In this document: piece after piece, positions 35,996 through 46,419 of the stretch
Layout of the letters: every line of letters begins with the position of its first letter
How positions within the stretch are numbered: position 1 is the first letter of the stretch
Origin: Tipula vernalis
Taxonomy: Eukaryota; Arthropoda; Insecta; Diptera; Tipulidae
DNA length: 64,000 nt
Direction: 5' to 3'
Assembly: GCA_958295665.1 (NCBI GenBank)
Contig: OY282560.1
Location: 273,036,177-273,100,176 of the forward strand
Position numbers and translations under genes: made by a program
The notes under the pieces: generated by a model
Seen by the model: the letters and a program-made list of their open reading frames with translations, nothing else
The model's database searches: none
What the model was told of the DNA's origin: nothing

Positions 35996-37160
35996 AATTA
36001 AGTACTAAATAAAAAAACTCAAAATTAATCATAACAAAGAGGAATGACCTAAGAATAAACATAAACAGAAAATTCCGAACATGATATACACAACACAAAA
36101 ATTAGCAATGAATACACAACACAAAAATTAGCAATGACCTAGAAACAAACATAAAATAAATTTTCTTCAAACCAGAAACTTCAAAACAATAAAATAATAA
36201 AATTCGAAATAAACCATATGCAACCATATGCATACGATACATACATAACATTTAGGCGTAAATAGAACTTTCTTCAAGCGAGCAAACTAAACTTTCTTAA
36301 ATTATATAAATCCAGGCGAACAAACTAAGCTTTCTTAAATCACATAAATACAAGAAAATAAATTAAATTTGAGGTCAACCTAATGTAAGCAAAAATTAAT
36401 AACGGAAATCGTGGTTTTATTTTTGAAGAAAATCAAATTCAAGCAAAATCAATAACAGAAATATGAAAATTGACACTTTTATTTATTGGAAACAAATTAC
36501 GAGCAAATAACATAAATTAACAAAATTAAAATTATTGTTGCAATTGACCAATATTTTTAGTATATAAGACCTATATTTTTGAAAAGTAAAGCTTTCAATA
36601 ATTCAGCATCCATAATTCAGTAATAATTCAGTATCCATAATTCAGTATCCAGTATTAAATAATTAATAATTCAGTATCCAGTATTTAGTAATTAAAATTC
36701 AGTATTCAATAAACTGGAGAATCAATTAAACCAAAACATCTTCCACTTAACACCTTGAAGGACACTTTGATACATCAATTAAGAACCAATTTCGGTGAGT
36801 ATAAAACAAAATTCATCCAACTAACACTAACCACAAAAGGTTCGAAAAGACACTTAGGCTTAATCTACGCACGGCAAAGCGTAGAGGGTAATAAAAAACT
36901 GCGTATGCACATACTTACCCATGACCTACCTTTCGCTTTGAATATCCGATTAGTTCTATTAACCTCGTGCCAAAGCGCACTACTTCCAGCACTTAGTGCT
37001 AGTATAATTAAATAGTTCCGGTAATAGCCCCCACCAGGACAAGCTCGGAACTATTGAATTAGATTAGTACAGAGAGCAATACCTTCTTTCCTAACTTAAA
37101 AACAAACCAACTTTGGACCCATAACTTCACCATTTGACGTAACACACAAATTATAACAAC
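35996..37160. other. AT-rich spacer between LINE ORF1 and ORF2
   Basis: Jockey-type LINEs have little space between ORFs, so 1.1 kb here is unexpected. It contains a 26-bp tandem duplication at 36084-36135 (core ACACAACACAAAAATTAGCA), repeated AATTCAGTATCCA units at 36599-36715, and TATATAAG at about 36561. There is also an 87-codon frame (36755-37015) with no recognised domain, and a short hairpin at 37011-37054 (AATAGTTCCG ... CGGAACTATT). The N-terminal part of the endonuclease is not recognisable. A separate inserted element, perhaps a solo LTR, is possible. Confidence 0.4.
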
Positions 37161-37655
37161 AATAACACAATAGGAGGATCAACAGTAATAGTGAAAAAGA
37201 ATCTCAAACACTATGAAGAACCTAGTATAGAAGAAGAAAGTATGCAAGTTAAAACCATAAACGTTGAAACTAACAATAATAATGAATACAGTATTTCCTC
37301 TATCTACTGCCCTCCACGCTATAATCTAAACAAAGAAGATTATAATAGACTCTTTAGATCACTAGGATCCAATTTTATTATTGGTGGTGACTTTAATGCA
37401 AAAAATCCCTATTGGGGATCAAGACTTACAACCCATAAATGAAAAGAGCTATTCGAAGCCGGACGAATAAATAACTGCGAGTTCCACTCTGGAGGTAAAC
37501 CAACACACTGGCCTGCTGATATAAATAAAATACCAGATCTCATTGATTTCTATGTAACGAAAGGGATCTTCGTGGTTTACATGTGCATCGAAAACAGCAA
37601 AGGGATATATTCCGATCATACACCTGTTATCATGACTCTCAGCACAATGATAATT

Positions 37656-39874
37656 GAGCTGTTATTTTTGAAAGTGGTATAAGTCCACTTTTAAAAAAAA
37701 TTAGTTAATGGTAATTTTAGTAAGATATAGACACCTTCTCTCTATATTTATAATCACACATTCAAGGGTGTACGATTTTTTATAAAGTAATCAAAAGAAT
37801 TTTGGCTATGAAATGTTATCGCAAAAATTTTTTTTTTTTGAAAGTGGAATAAGTCCATTCCTAATAACTATAATTAAAACAGCTTTATTTTTGCAATTAT
37901 TATTGATTATTATGACTTCAGTGTACACTGCGCTTTAGCAGTGTCAACAAAAACCACATTGGAGAAAAACCACATAACAAGATAACGGTATTATTCCTCT
38001 AAAAGAAGTGATTTCACTGATTTTGTTTAGTTTTCCTTCGCAAGTCCTACTGTTTGGTTTGTGTTTCTTATACTAATAGATTGCAGTGTGAGTATTATTT
38101 AAATATAATTGTTATTAAAGCCGAAAATCGAAGTTTTAGATAAATAATATTAAATACAGTTGTTCAATGAGTTCACATGCCTATGAAAAAGACGATAATA
38201 TGTCAATTTGGTCTGATAGTAATGTTGGTAAATATAAGAGTAACAACATTTTTCGCAGGAATATTGGAAGTTTTTTTATTACAGAAATAGGACCCATGAA
38301 TATTAGAAAAAGAAGACGAATTTTTGTGAGCTGAGCAATATGTATTCAATATTGCTACAAACTAAGAAGAGGATTAGAATTTTGGAATTAAGTGATTCAA
38401 CGACTGACGAAGACGACGTTACTAATTTTCGATCACATTATGAAAATAATGATCAGAAGACTAGGAAAAGTAAAAGAAATAAAGGCGAAAAATATTATAC
38501 AAAAACTGGAAATATTATTCTTGCTAAGAAATTCGAAAATAAGGATTGCAAATGTTTGAAAGTGTGCAAGAATCATATTACGGAGAGTGATCGAATATCC
38601 CTTTTTAATTTGTTTTGAGAAATGGGGGATTTTAACAGACAAAATACATCCTTGTGTGCATCTACTCAGCGTACGTCAGTAAAAATAAGACGAGCTAGAA
38701 ATTTAAAGGGATCAGCAAGAGATTGTAAATATAAATACTTTTTAAATAATATTGGAAAGGAAAGCATTGCGGTATGTAAAAAGTTATTTATAGAAACATT
38801 TAATATATCTATAGGCAGACTTCATAGGGCTCTCAAAGCAAAGTTAATAAGAAAAAACTTACGTGGAAAAATGAAAGGATCTTGCAGAATGAGTGATGAG
38901 AAACTAATGGATGCCGTAAAAGATCATATAAAAAGTTTTCCACGCTATGAAAGCCATTACACGCGTTCGAATAATCCAAACAGAAAATACCTGAATTCTG
39001 ATTTCAACTTAAGAAAAATGTACAACTTGTATGTCGAAAACTGCGAAGAGAATAATACAACATTTCTCAACGAGCAAATGTATAGGAAGATTTTAAGAAT
39101 AATTTTAATTTAAGTGTTCATCACCCACATAAAGATACGTGTCAAAAATGCGACTTCCTAAATATGAAAATCAAAGCTACCTCGGACCTTAGTGAAAAAA
39201 GCATCCTTTTACAAGAATATAGCATACATTTACGCAATGCAGAATTGGCTAGAAAAGCTTTAAAAGGAGATCAAACTTAGCATCAACGAACCCGAACTAA
39301 AACTCCGAGACCAATAACAAGGGAGAAATACAACGATATGATGAGTGTGCTGCCTACATACCACCTATTTACCATGAATATTTCACTATGCTAACTGTGA
39401 AGTAGAAATAAGTTTAAAATATAATTTTTTTTATTTTTAGTTATCTTGACAAAGGAATTTTCATTTTATTTATATCGTCTGTTTAATATGACTGAAATTA
39501 ATCCTTAATAAACTTGGTGATTCATGTGTTTAAATGTCTTCATTTTAATTATAATTGTTTACATTAAAAAATCCATTTCAGTGAAGCTAATGTCTATACA
39601 AATATGGACTTAAATTTCATCTTGATTTTATTTCTTATAATATGTTATTTTTGAAAGTGGTATAAGTCCATTTGGAGCTAGAAAAATTGTTTATTTTTTT
39701 AAATACTTTCAATTATTATTATTTCATAATAAAATGTAAAAGGTGTATAGTGTTAAAAACATCACTCGAATTGATTAACGTTTGCCAATATTTTTAAATT
39801 AATTCAAATGCAAACCCTTAAATATCTTGATACATGAAAAAATGGACTTATACCACTTTCAAAAATAACAGCTC
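37656..39874. mobile_element. 2.2-kb DNA transposon with perfect 32-bp TIRs inside LINE ORF2
   Basis: Positions 37656-37687 and 39843-39874 are exact reverse complements over 32 bp (left end GAGCTGTTATTTTTGAAAGT). AATT flanks both ends (37652-37655 and 39875-39878), and deleting the insert plus one AATT restores the LINE reading (LSTMI to INKDNLPK). Twenty-two to 27 bases of the terminal motif recur just inside each end (37836-37857 with one change; 39644-39670 identical), in the same direction as the left TIR. It carries a truncated transposase-like gene (38167-39400). Confidence 0.9.
38167..39400 (+). pseudogene. Transposase-like gene of the 32-bp-TIR element (N-terminal half)
   Basis: The probable start is ATG 38167 (MSSHAYEKDDNMSIWSDSNV). 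After a frameshift near 38330 comes RILELSDSTTDEDDVTNF and a basic segment, then KYYTKTGNIILAKKFENKDC with CKCLKVCKNHITESDR (a Cys cluster). Next are MGDFNRQN, RDCKYKYFLNNIGKESIAVC, DAVKDHIKSFPRYESHYTRS and NNPNRKYLNSDFNLRKMYNL, followed by PHKDTCQKCDFLNMKIKATS and IHLRNAELARKAL. From memory, this order matches the N-terminal half of a widespread insect transposase-like family (DTCxxCD ... LHLRKAExAR). The RNase H-like second half is missing, so the copy is internally deleted. Stops lie at 38618, 39111 and 39278. The superfamily is not certain. Confidence 0.6.
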
Positions 39875-42089
39875 AATTAATAAAGATAACCTGCCTAAAT
39901 GAACAAATAATAGAAGTAGCTGCGACCTATTCGAAGAACTAATTGAAATGCAAATAAATCTACGAGTGCCGATTAAAACACCGGTACAGTTGGAAGACGA
40001 ACTAGAGGTATTTAACAGTACTATTCAACAAGCAGCATGCGAAAGTTCTCCTGCTAGTCACAACGAATTCCGTAGGAATCAAAATTATCCTATTGAGGTC
40101 AGGAAGTTAGTTAGAGAGAAACGGAAGGCAAGAAAGACCTGGCAAGGGACACGCGCCCCGGAAAACAAAAAAATCCTCAATTTTCTATCCAATAAACTAA
40201 AACAACTTATAAAAGAAATTAAGAACGAAACTATTAACAAGTACTTAAATGGTCTCACCGAACATAAAGATACTGATTACTCTCTTTGGAAAGTAACAAA
40301 GGGATTAAAAAGAACCAAAATGCATGTGCCGCCTATTAAAAATGGGGAAGGAACCTGGGCCAAAAGCGACAAGCAAAAAGCTATTTTATCTGCAGCTCAC
40401 TTGGAAGACACCTCTCAACCGTTACCTAGGCAAACAGCAGATGAAAACATAATAACAGTTAGCAAAATTGATGAATATAATATTCGATGTGTAACATTAC
40501 AGGAACTAAAAGATGAGATCTAGTGTCATTTGAACGCAAAAAAAGCTCCAAGATATGATTTAATTACTGGACAAGTAGTAAAAGCCATTATCTAGAAGGG
40601 ACTAAGAAAATTGGTTCAAATTATCAATGCTGTCTTCAGACTAAAATATGTCCCACGACAATGGAAGGTTGCTGAATTAATTATGATCCCCAAACCAGGC
40701 AAACCAGCGGACGATAAAAAATCGTACAGACCGATTTCTCTACTTCCTGTAATTTCAAAATTATTTGAAAAATTAATGCTCAAGAGACTCAAGACAATAA
40801 TAGAAGAGAGAAATTTGATTCCACCACACCAATTTGGGTTTAGAGAAAATCACTCTACAATAGAACAAGTTTACAGAATAACGGACATAATTGTAGACTA
40901 ACTTGAGAATAAGAAGATATGCTCCGGCATCTTCTTAGATGTAGCACAAGCTTTCGACAAAGTTTGGCACCAATTACTTGAATTTAAATTGCATCGAGAT
41001 CTACCTAAGCAGTTCTATCAAATTCTTAAATCTTATATCGCAGACCGACATTTCCGTGTAAAATATAACGGAGAGTACTCTGAACTAAAGAGAATATCAG
41101 CAGTCATACCACAAGGTAGCGTACTGGGTCCTATATTGTACATCCTGTACACCAGAGATATGCCAAATACAGAAGGTGCCACCATAGCAACATTTGCAGA
41201 CGATACAGCTATTCTGGCGACTGGTAGGTGTATATCAGAAGCAATGACCAAACTTCAAAAAGCAACCGACACAGTGAGTAGCTGGACAAAGAAATGGCGC
41301 ATTAGCCTAAACGAAGCAAAATCGGTTCACGTAAACTTTACAAACCAGAAAGTTTACTGGATTCCAGTGAACCGTCCTTGAGGTTCCAAATGCAAATACA
41401 GCCAAATACCTCGGCATGACTCTCGATTGCAAGCATAGATGGAAAGGGCATGTTAAAAAGAAAAAAGAAGAATTGAACCTCAAATATAGGAAAATGTGTT
41501 GGCTGATAGGTGGAAACCCTGAGCTTACAATACATAACAAATTGTTATTATATCAGCAAATACTTAAACCAATATGGACCTACGGTATTCAACTTTGGGG
41601 TTGTACCAAGAAGACAAATGTACAAATGATTCAATGTTTTCAAAACAAAGTGCGGCGTGGCATTGTAAACGCACTGTGGTACATTAGAAATGATAACCTC
41701 CCTAGGGACTTAAGCATGGAATATGTAAGTGAAGAAATACAAAATCATGCGAAGAAACACATTCAGCGGATATCTCGGCACCAAAGTGCAAGCAAGCACA
41801 CGAAGTTTGTTGGATACCACCAATGCAGTAAGAAGACTTCAAAGGCAGAAACGTTTGGAATTGGGCAGTTGTATTTAATTAGGATCGAGAAAAATAATTA
41901 CTATGTAAATCCAAACGGGAGTAACTATTGGGCTACTGCCCGTCAAATGTGAATCTTCATTTAAGAAAGATAAATTACTAAATGATTTAGTTGTAATATT
42001 AAATAAAAGAAAAAAAAACAAAAACAAAAAAAAATTAGAATGGCTCAACTTCGCACTGTGCAGTTGTATTATAAATCAACCACGCTAAT

Positions 42090-42775
42090 AGCGTAGGTAT
42101 ACTGACGATGTTGCATTCTGGGTCGCAACATCAATTCCCTGAAAGAGGCCCTCCTCCTGTTAGAATTAACAGTTCCAAAAATTTACTTTCAGATTTATGA
42201 AGCAAAGAGTAAATATATGTTCACCGTGCGAAAGCAAGCACGCGGGGACTTCATTTCGGGAAACCCTAAGTATGAGAAGATAGAAGAAAATAAGTTTCTT
42301 GAATCACTGAGCAAAATTCGGTTTCTGGAGACATTTTATCAAACGTTATACGCCAAAATCGAAATCTTGAAATCTCCTCATATATCGCTCAAAATAAAAC
42401 TAGACAGCTACAAAGCGCTGATAATACCAGTTATCACCTTTGGCTGCGAGTCTACGATACTAAAGCACAAAATATCCGTAGGATTATTGAAATATTTCTG
42501 AGACCCATCGAAGCATGAGATCAGAAACGATCGAGATATAATTGACCTTATCGGATTCATAAAATCATCAAGGCTAAGATGACTGCACACTTTCTTCGTT
42601 CGCAAAATCGGACAACAAAACAGGCGATAGAGTCGTCACCAACGAAAGTAGGACTTCGCGAGGGACCAAACCCAGAAACACTAGGTCTGGCGTTCTCTTG
42701 TCAAGGATCGAATAATTTGAAGGAGTATCGCAGAGACGACCAAATTCCTTGAAGGGCTGTAGCACCAGTGGGAAG
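42090..42775 (+). pseudogene. LINE reverse transcriptase relic, copy B
   Basis: This is a second copy of the element at 1271-1990. GATGTTGCATTCTGGGTCGC at 42107 parallels GATATTTGCATTCTGGGTCG at 1516, with one base lost after the catalytic DD so that the frame breaks there. The open part 42217-42501 includes FTVRKQARGDFISGNPKYEK, IEILKSPHISLKIKLDSYKA and PVITFGCES, all matching copy A. Copy B continues farther, to about 42775 (DLIGFIKSSRL-like region). It starts about 70 bp beyond the A-rich tail of the jockey-like LINE. Identity between copies looks like roughly 75-80 percent. Confidence 0.7.
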
Positions 42776-42779
42776 AAGG

Positions 42780-43490
42780 AAGCGAAAAATGTATAATGTT
42801 TCCGGTAAAAGTTCAAATCTAGTTTCTTTTGTGTAAAAAAACGTGATATTTGAGTTCATAAAAGGGATGGATGTTTTGTACGAACTAAGCAAGTGCAAAA
42901 ATTGCGAACCATAATATATTTCTCTCAACATTCTTGGTCAAAACTTGATCTATCCGACTCCTCGGAAGACACTTTTCCCACAAAGCCTCCATTTATATTT
43001 TACAAACATTTTCTGTTATTTTGGGTGGGCAAGGTCCTTAATGTCAGGGCTTTTCTCAAATTTAGAAACCTCTTCCCCAATATCACAATTGGTCACGACA
43101 ATACAACTTTAACAATAGATCCAGTTATACTTCTCTAGTATACTGCTGAAAATTATTAAGAATTTAAATTACTCCATTCAGAGGGCATCCACAATGTTCA
43201 AAATTTCTTTTCCGATAATTTGTGCTGTCTGGTCATATCACAACATTATGTGAGCAACGTGCGAATTGGCTTATATAATTCTTTTCTCAGTTTTTCAGTC
43301 ATTGTGTACTATTCAGGAATACAAATTAATAAAACACAAATAATACAAAATTAGAATTAACGTGAATTATCTTTTGTCACCGAATCCCACCTCCTTGTCA
43401 CATAGCATTTCACTTACCAAACCTCCCAGCGCCTTTCGCCTAAACCTGCTCTACGATAATGGCGTGATATTATTTTAAATACGTCCCATA
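42780..43490. other. Non-coding stretch
   Basis: No gene is recognised. Small frames on either strand (for example 42893-43138) carry no visible domain. Confidence 0.4.
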
Positions 43491-43494
43491 GTAA

Positions 43495-43890
43495 TTTGCT
43501 ATTAAGATTTATTTAAATAAAGGATCTTGGAGTTATATTTGTGTCATCTACCTTATCATTTAATCATCATTTTAACTTGAACTGTGCTAAAGCCAACCCT
43601 ATGTCAGAATTCCTAAACGTACCATGAAAGAGTTTAATGATCATAGAGTTTTTGTTTGCCTGTATCAATCTTTTGTTCGCTCAACATGAATCATGCATAT
43701 GGTGTCCCCGTTATAGGGACCACCTAATTAGAATTGAGAACGCGTGGCCGCCCGCCGCTACATTACTCGCCCTCCAGCGAAACGTAATATATAATTTTAA
43801 ACATTCTTTAATGAAACTTTTCGCGATGACGATTCATTCAAACTAACAAAGATTTCCGAGGTGTACGCTGGCTTCTATCGATTGATACTA
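43495..43890 (+). pseudogene. LINE RT C-terminal fragment
   Basis: The translated peptide KDLGVIFVSSTLSFNHHFNL (from about 43510), followed by FLKRTMKEFNDHRVFVCLYQ and SFVRST, matches the KDLGVxxDSxLxFxxHI and LVRPxLEY blocks. These lie after the RT active site in jockey/CR1-type LINEs. The rest decays into several frames by 43890. No upstream catalytic domain is present, and the sequence is unlike the other two LINE families in this window. Confidence 0.65.
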
Positions 43891-44129
43891 ATGTGTTTTT
43901 ACACCTTTGATATCTACCACAAAATATTTTCGAAATCGCTTTAAAATTTTAAATTGTCCACCAAAAGGAGGATTGAGACCAGTTCGGACTTGATCGACTC
44001 TCACAAATACGTATTCTTCAGACTGAAGATCATCCGGAACAAAAACCGATTAGCTAAATTATCGTGGCTGAAAAATCTTAATATTTCTCATTTGTTCTCT
44101 CAGTATACTAACAAAATTAGTGGGATCAG

Positions 44130-44186
44130 GGGTTCTATTCTTGAACCATTACGAAAATTTTCGTAATGGTTCAAGAATAGCACCCC
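44130..44186. repeat. Perfect palindrome ending in GGGGT/ACCCC
   Basis: 44135-44157 and 44158-44180 are exact reverse complements with no loop (centre CGAAAATTTTCG), and the arms extend by GGGGT/ACCCC with one mismatch. The right end, CAAGAATAGCACCCCAG, recurs exactly at 48064-48080. This suggests the termini of a short transposable element. Confidence 0.85.
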
Positions 44187-44274
44187 AGGAGATGGTTCAG
44201 AAGCTTTTGAAAAATTCGCCTGGAATTTTTAATGTTTCGCCGTAAACTGCTGGTGAATATTTCTTGTATTCAGC

Positions 44275-45150
44275 CATGGAATTTCTCATACCAAACAGTA
44301 GTGTGTCCCCTAGCGATGAGTGCAGATTTAAGTACTCTGTGAGTTGGCTTTGACTTTTGAGTCAGGCGGACAATATTTTTTTTAATTTTCTTAAAATAAA
44401 AACCAAAATTAGAATTTTTATAAAACCTTAAAGTACAAATCTTTAGACTAGAATGCTGCAGGGATAATTCAAGTTTTCGGAAAGATAAAAAATGGCAGTA
44501 AAGAAGAAATGAAGGACATAAGGACCATGTGCCATGCTGCAGACTTTTACCCGGAATTTTCATAACTTTATTTTTTGTATACCGACGCCTTTTTATAAAT
44601 GAGGTCAAGCTCAAAAAATGGCGTCCCAAAATTTTAGCAGTAAATAAAATAAAAAATAAATAAATCGCTCTACCATTCCATTTAATTGGGGATGGTATGT
44701 AGTTGCACGAATACGACGACATCCAAGGAAATTCGCTAGTTCGGAAAACTGTTTTGATTCAAACGGGATTCCTGTGAAAACAAAGCTTTAGCGACAGCAA
44801 AAGTAAACATTTCCGGTATTGGGTAGGCTTCCGCCACCTGATGACAAAAATACCACTAATACTTACTTGCGTGAAGCGCGAATGCCTGAATGAGATAACT
44901 TGTATAACTGGTCGAATAAACTTTTCTTTTGTGGCGATGGTTCAAACGGACGTTGTTTCCCTGTTGACATGTCACAACACAACCGTTCTTTGGTAAAAGG
45001 CAATTCCGTCAATTCCAATTTAAATTTGGAATTCGGTTTTCTATCTTGGGAGGAAATAAGTATTTTTAATTCGTCATCTGACTGCTTTAAATTAAGGATA
45101 GTTTCAGCACTAGCATCAAAACTGCAGCTGAAAGCCATCGTTTGCTCGTG
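44275..45150 (-). pseudogene. Gypsy-type integrase region relic, interrupted
   Basis: Reading leftwards from 45150: SDDELKILISSQDRKPNSKF, then LCCDMSTGKQRPFEPSPQKK and LFDQLYKLSHSGIRASRK, the pre-integrase segment and HHCC start (H..GI.A). After a frame change come AYPIPEMFTFAVAKALFSQ and FESKQFSELANFLGCRRIR, followed by TTYHPQLNGMVERF with the last catalytic Glu. That frame is broken by about 325 bp of foreign sequence and resumes with RVLKSALIARGHTTVWYEK near 44275-44340. The region before FESKQF, with the second Asp, is deleted. The RT/RNase H part of the same element type is at 46420-47760 on the same strand, separated by a mariner copy. Confidence 0.75.
44338..44664 (+). mobile_element. 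SINE-like insertion in the integrase relic
   Basis: About 325 bp separates the integrase codons for NGMVERF and HRVLKSALI, which are adjacent in intact relatives. On the plus strand the insert ends in an A-rich tail (GTAAATAAAATAAAAAATAA, to 44664). It begins GAGTTGGCTTTGACTTTTGA and has no coding domain. This shape fits a short retroposed element. No tRNA-like A/B box was confirmed, and the target duplication is unclear. Confidence 0.5.
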
Positions 45151-46331
45151 GGTTTGTATGGTGAGCATGCTCTTGCAAAAACACAGTGCTTTGAGTGGTT
45201 TATTCGCTTCAAAAGTGGTGATTTTGACATCAAGGACAAAGAGCGTCCTGGTCAGCCGAAAAAGTTTGAGGATGAAGAATTGGAGGCATCACTCGATCAA
45301 GATTCATGTCAAACGCAAGAAGAACTTGCAGAATCATTGGGAGTTTCCTTGAGCTCCAATGCTACCGTCTTTCTAGCGGAACTACATGCTGTAGTAAACA
45401 TCTAGGAGGGAGAGCAATAAGCCCAGATAGTATGTATCACGTACCGGGAGGCAGTATTGTCAGGTTCATTAAGAACCTGAATATTAACTGGACGGATAAT
45501 TAAGCAGGGGCCAGCACAATAGATCTTTTAGGTCGCAGTGCGAAGTGGCTGATCGCCCGCATGGCCCCCTAATAATAATAATAATAAAATCATTGGGAGT
45601 TGATCAAGCAACAATTTCCAGACGTTTGAAAGCCTTGGGATCCAAAAGATGGGAAATTGGGTGCCATACGAGTTGAAGCCAAAAGAAGTGGAAAGACGAT
45701 TTTGCATGTTCGAAATGCTGCTCGAGTGCCACAAAAAGAAGTCGTTTTTGCATCGTATTGTCACTGGCGATGAAAAATGGATCCATTACGATAATCCCAA
45801 GCGCAAAAAAGCGTATGTCAAGAAAGGCGAGGCCGGCCCATCGACACTAAAGCCGAATATTCACGGGGCCAAGGTCATGTTGTGCATTTGGTGGGACCAG
45901 GTGTGATCCACTATGAGCTGTTGCGAAGTGGCTAAACCATTAATGTCCAACTCTATCGTCAACAATTGATCCGATTGAAGCAGAAAATCCAGGCAGAGCG
46001 GCCAACGTATGCGACCAGATACGAGTCAATCATTTTTCATCACAATAACGCTCGGCCATATATTGCGGCGCCGGTCAAAAATTACCTGGAGAATAATGGA
46101 AGGGAAATTCTGCCTCACCCGCCTTATAGCCCAGACCTTGCTCCTTCCGACTACCACCTATCCATGCAGAAAGCCCTATCAGGAATACGATTCACTTCAA
46201 TTCAAGGTATCGAAAATTGGCTCGATTCGGTTTTGGCCGCCAAGCCGGCGCAGTTTTTCTGGGATGTAATCCATAAATTGCCAGAAAGATGGGAAAAAGT
46301 AGTGGGTAGCGATGGGCAATACTTTGAATAA
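45142..46331 (+). pseudogene. Mariner transposase, broken by a LINE insertion
   Basis: The N-terminal part at 45142-45345 reads YGEHALAKTQCFEWFIRFKS, then GDFDIKDKERPGQPKKFEDE, the mariner helix-turn-helix region. After the inserted 45346-45587 it continues with LGVDQATISRRLKALGSK. Next come WVPYELKPKEVERRFCMFEM and the catalytic block FLHRIVTGDEKWIHYDNPKR. The second block reads FHHNNARPYIAAPVK, so the catalytic Asp of HDN is Asn. The third block HPPYSPDLAPSDYHL is intact. It ends RWEKVVGSDGQYFE at 46331. Stops near 45905 and 45935, with a frame change around 45635. The first ~40 residues are missing at the left border, where the gypsy relic begins. Confidence 0.85.
45346..45587 (+). mobile_element. 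5'-truncated LINE insertion with 14-bp target duplication
   Basis: The 14-base sequence AATCATTGGGAGTT occurs at 45332-45345 and at 45588-45601, bounding 242 bp of foreign DNA inside the mariner. The insert starts with a readable NATVFLAELHAVV peptide resembling the RNase H strand (VFQAELxAI) of I/LOA/R1-type LINEs. It contains a more GC-rich 3' untranslated part (GATCGCCCGCATGGCCCCC) and ends in (TAA)n, the tail typical of I-type LINEs. Confidence 0.8.
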
Positions 46332-46419
46332 AAAATCTTGTAACATTTTTCCATAATAAAGGCTCAAATTTCATAAAAATTTCCGGTTTTTAATGCATGC
46401 ACCCAATACCTAGAGCAGA

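Larger units (their letters stand above)
37170..41952 (+). pseudogene. LINE ORF2: AP endonuclease and reverse transcriptase, broken
   Basis: The endonuclease runs from GGSTVIVKKNLKHYEEPSIE (37172) through ISSIYCPPRYNLNKEDY and NFIIGGDFNAKNPYWGSRL (catalytic GGDFNAKxxxWGS) to GIYSDHTPVIMTLS (the SDH motif, 37605-37645). The insert at 37656-39874 follows. After it come EELIEMQINLRVPIKTPVQL and an open stretch at 39948-40523. The RT is at 40600-41330: PRQWKVAELIMIPKPGKPAD, YRPISLLPVISKLFEKLMLK, motif A IFLDVAQAFDKVWHQL, IPQGSVLGPILYILY and the catalytic TFADDTAIL. The C-terminal part is at 41416-41952. Only a few lesions are present: stops at 37441, 40521, 40593 and 40901, and a frameshift near 41380. 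It is fairly young but inactive. Confidence 0.85.
34340..42036 (+). mobile_element. Jockey-like LINE, interrupted by a DNA transposon
   Basis: The element comprises ORF1 (34539-35995), an odd spacer (35996-37160), ORF2 (37170-41952) and an A-rich tail at about 42000-42036. ORF2 is split by an inserted DNA transposon at 37656-39874. Removing that insert gives about 5.5 kb, near the normal size of jockey-clade LINEs. The 5' limit is approximate. Confidence 0.75.

Noticed and set aside
36755..37015. 87-codon frame between the LINE ORFs
   Set aside because: Not recognised and not in the position or frame of the endonuclease; too weak to name.
37011..37054. Short hairpin resembling a tRNA acceptor stem
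   Set aside because: Only a 10-bp stem with no cloverleaf arms or T-loop motif.
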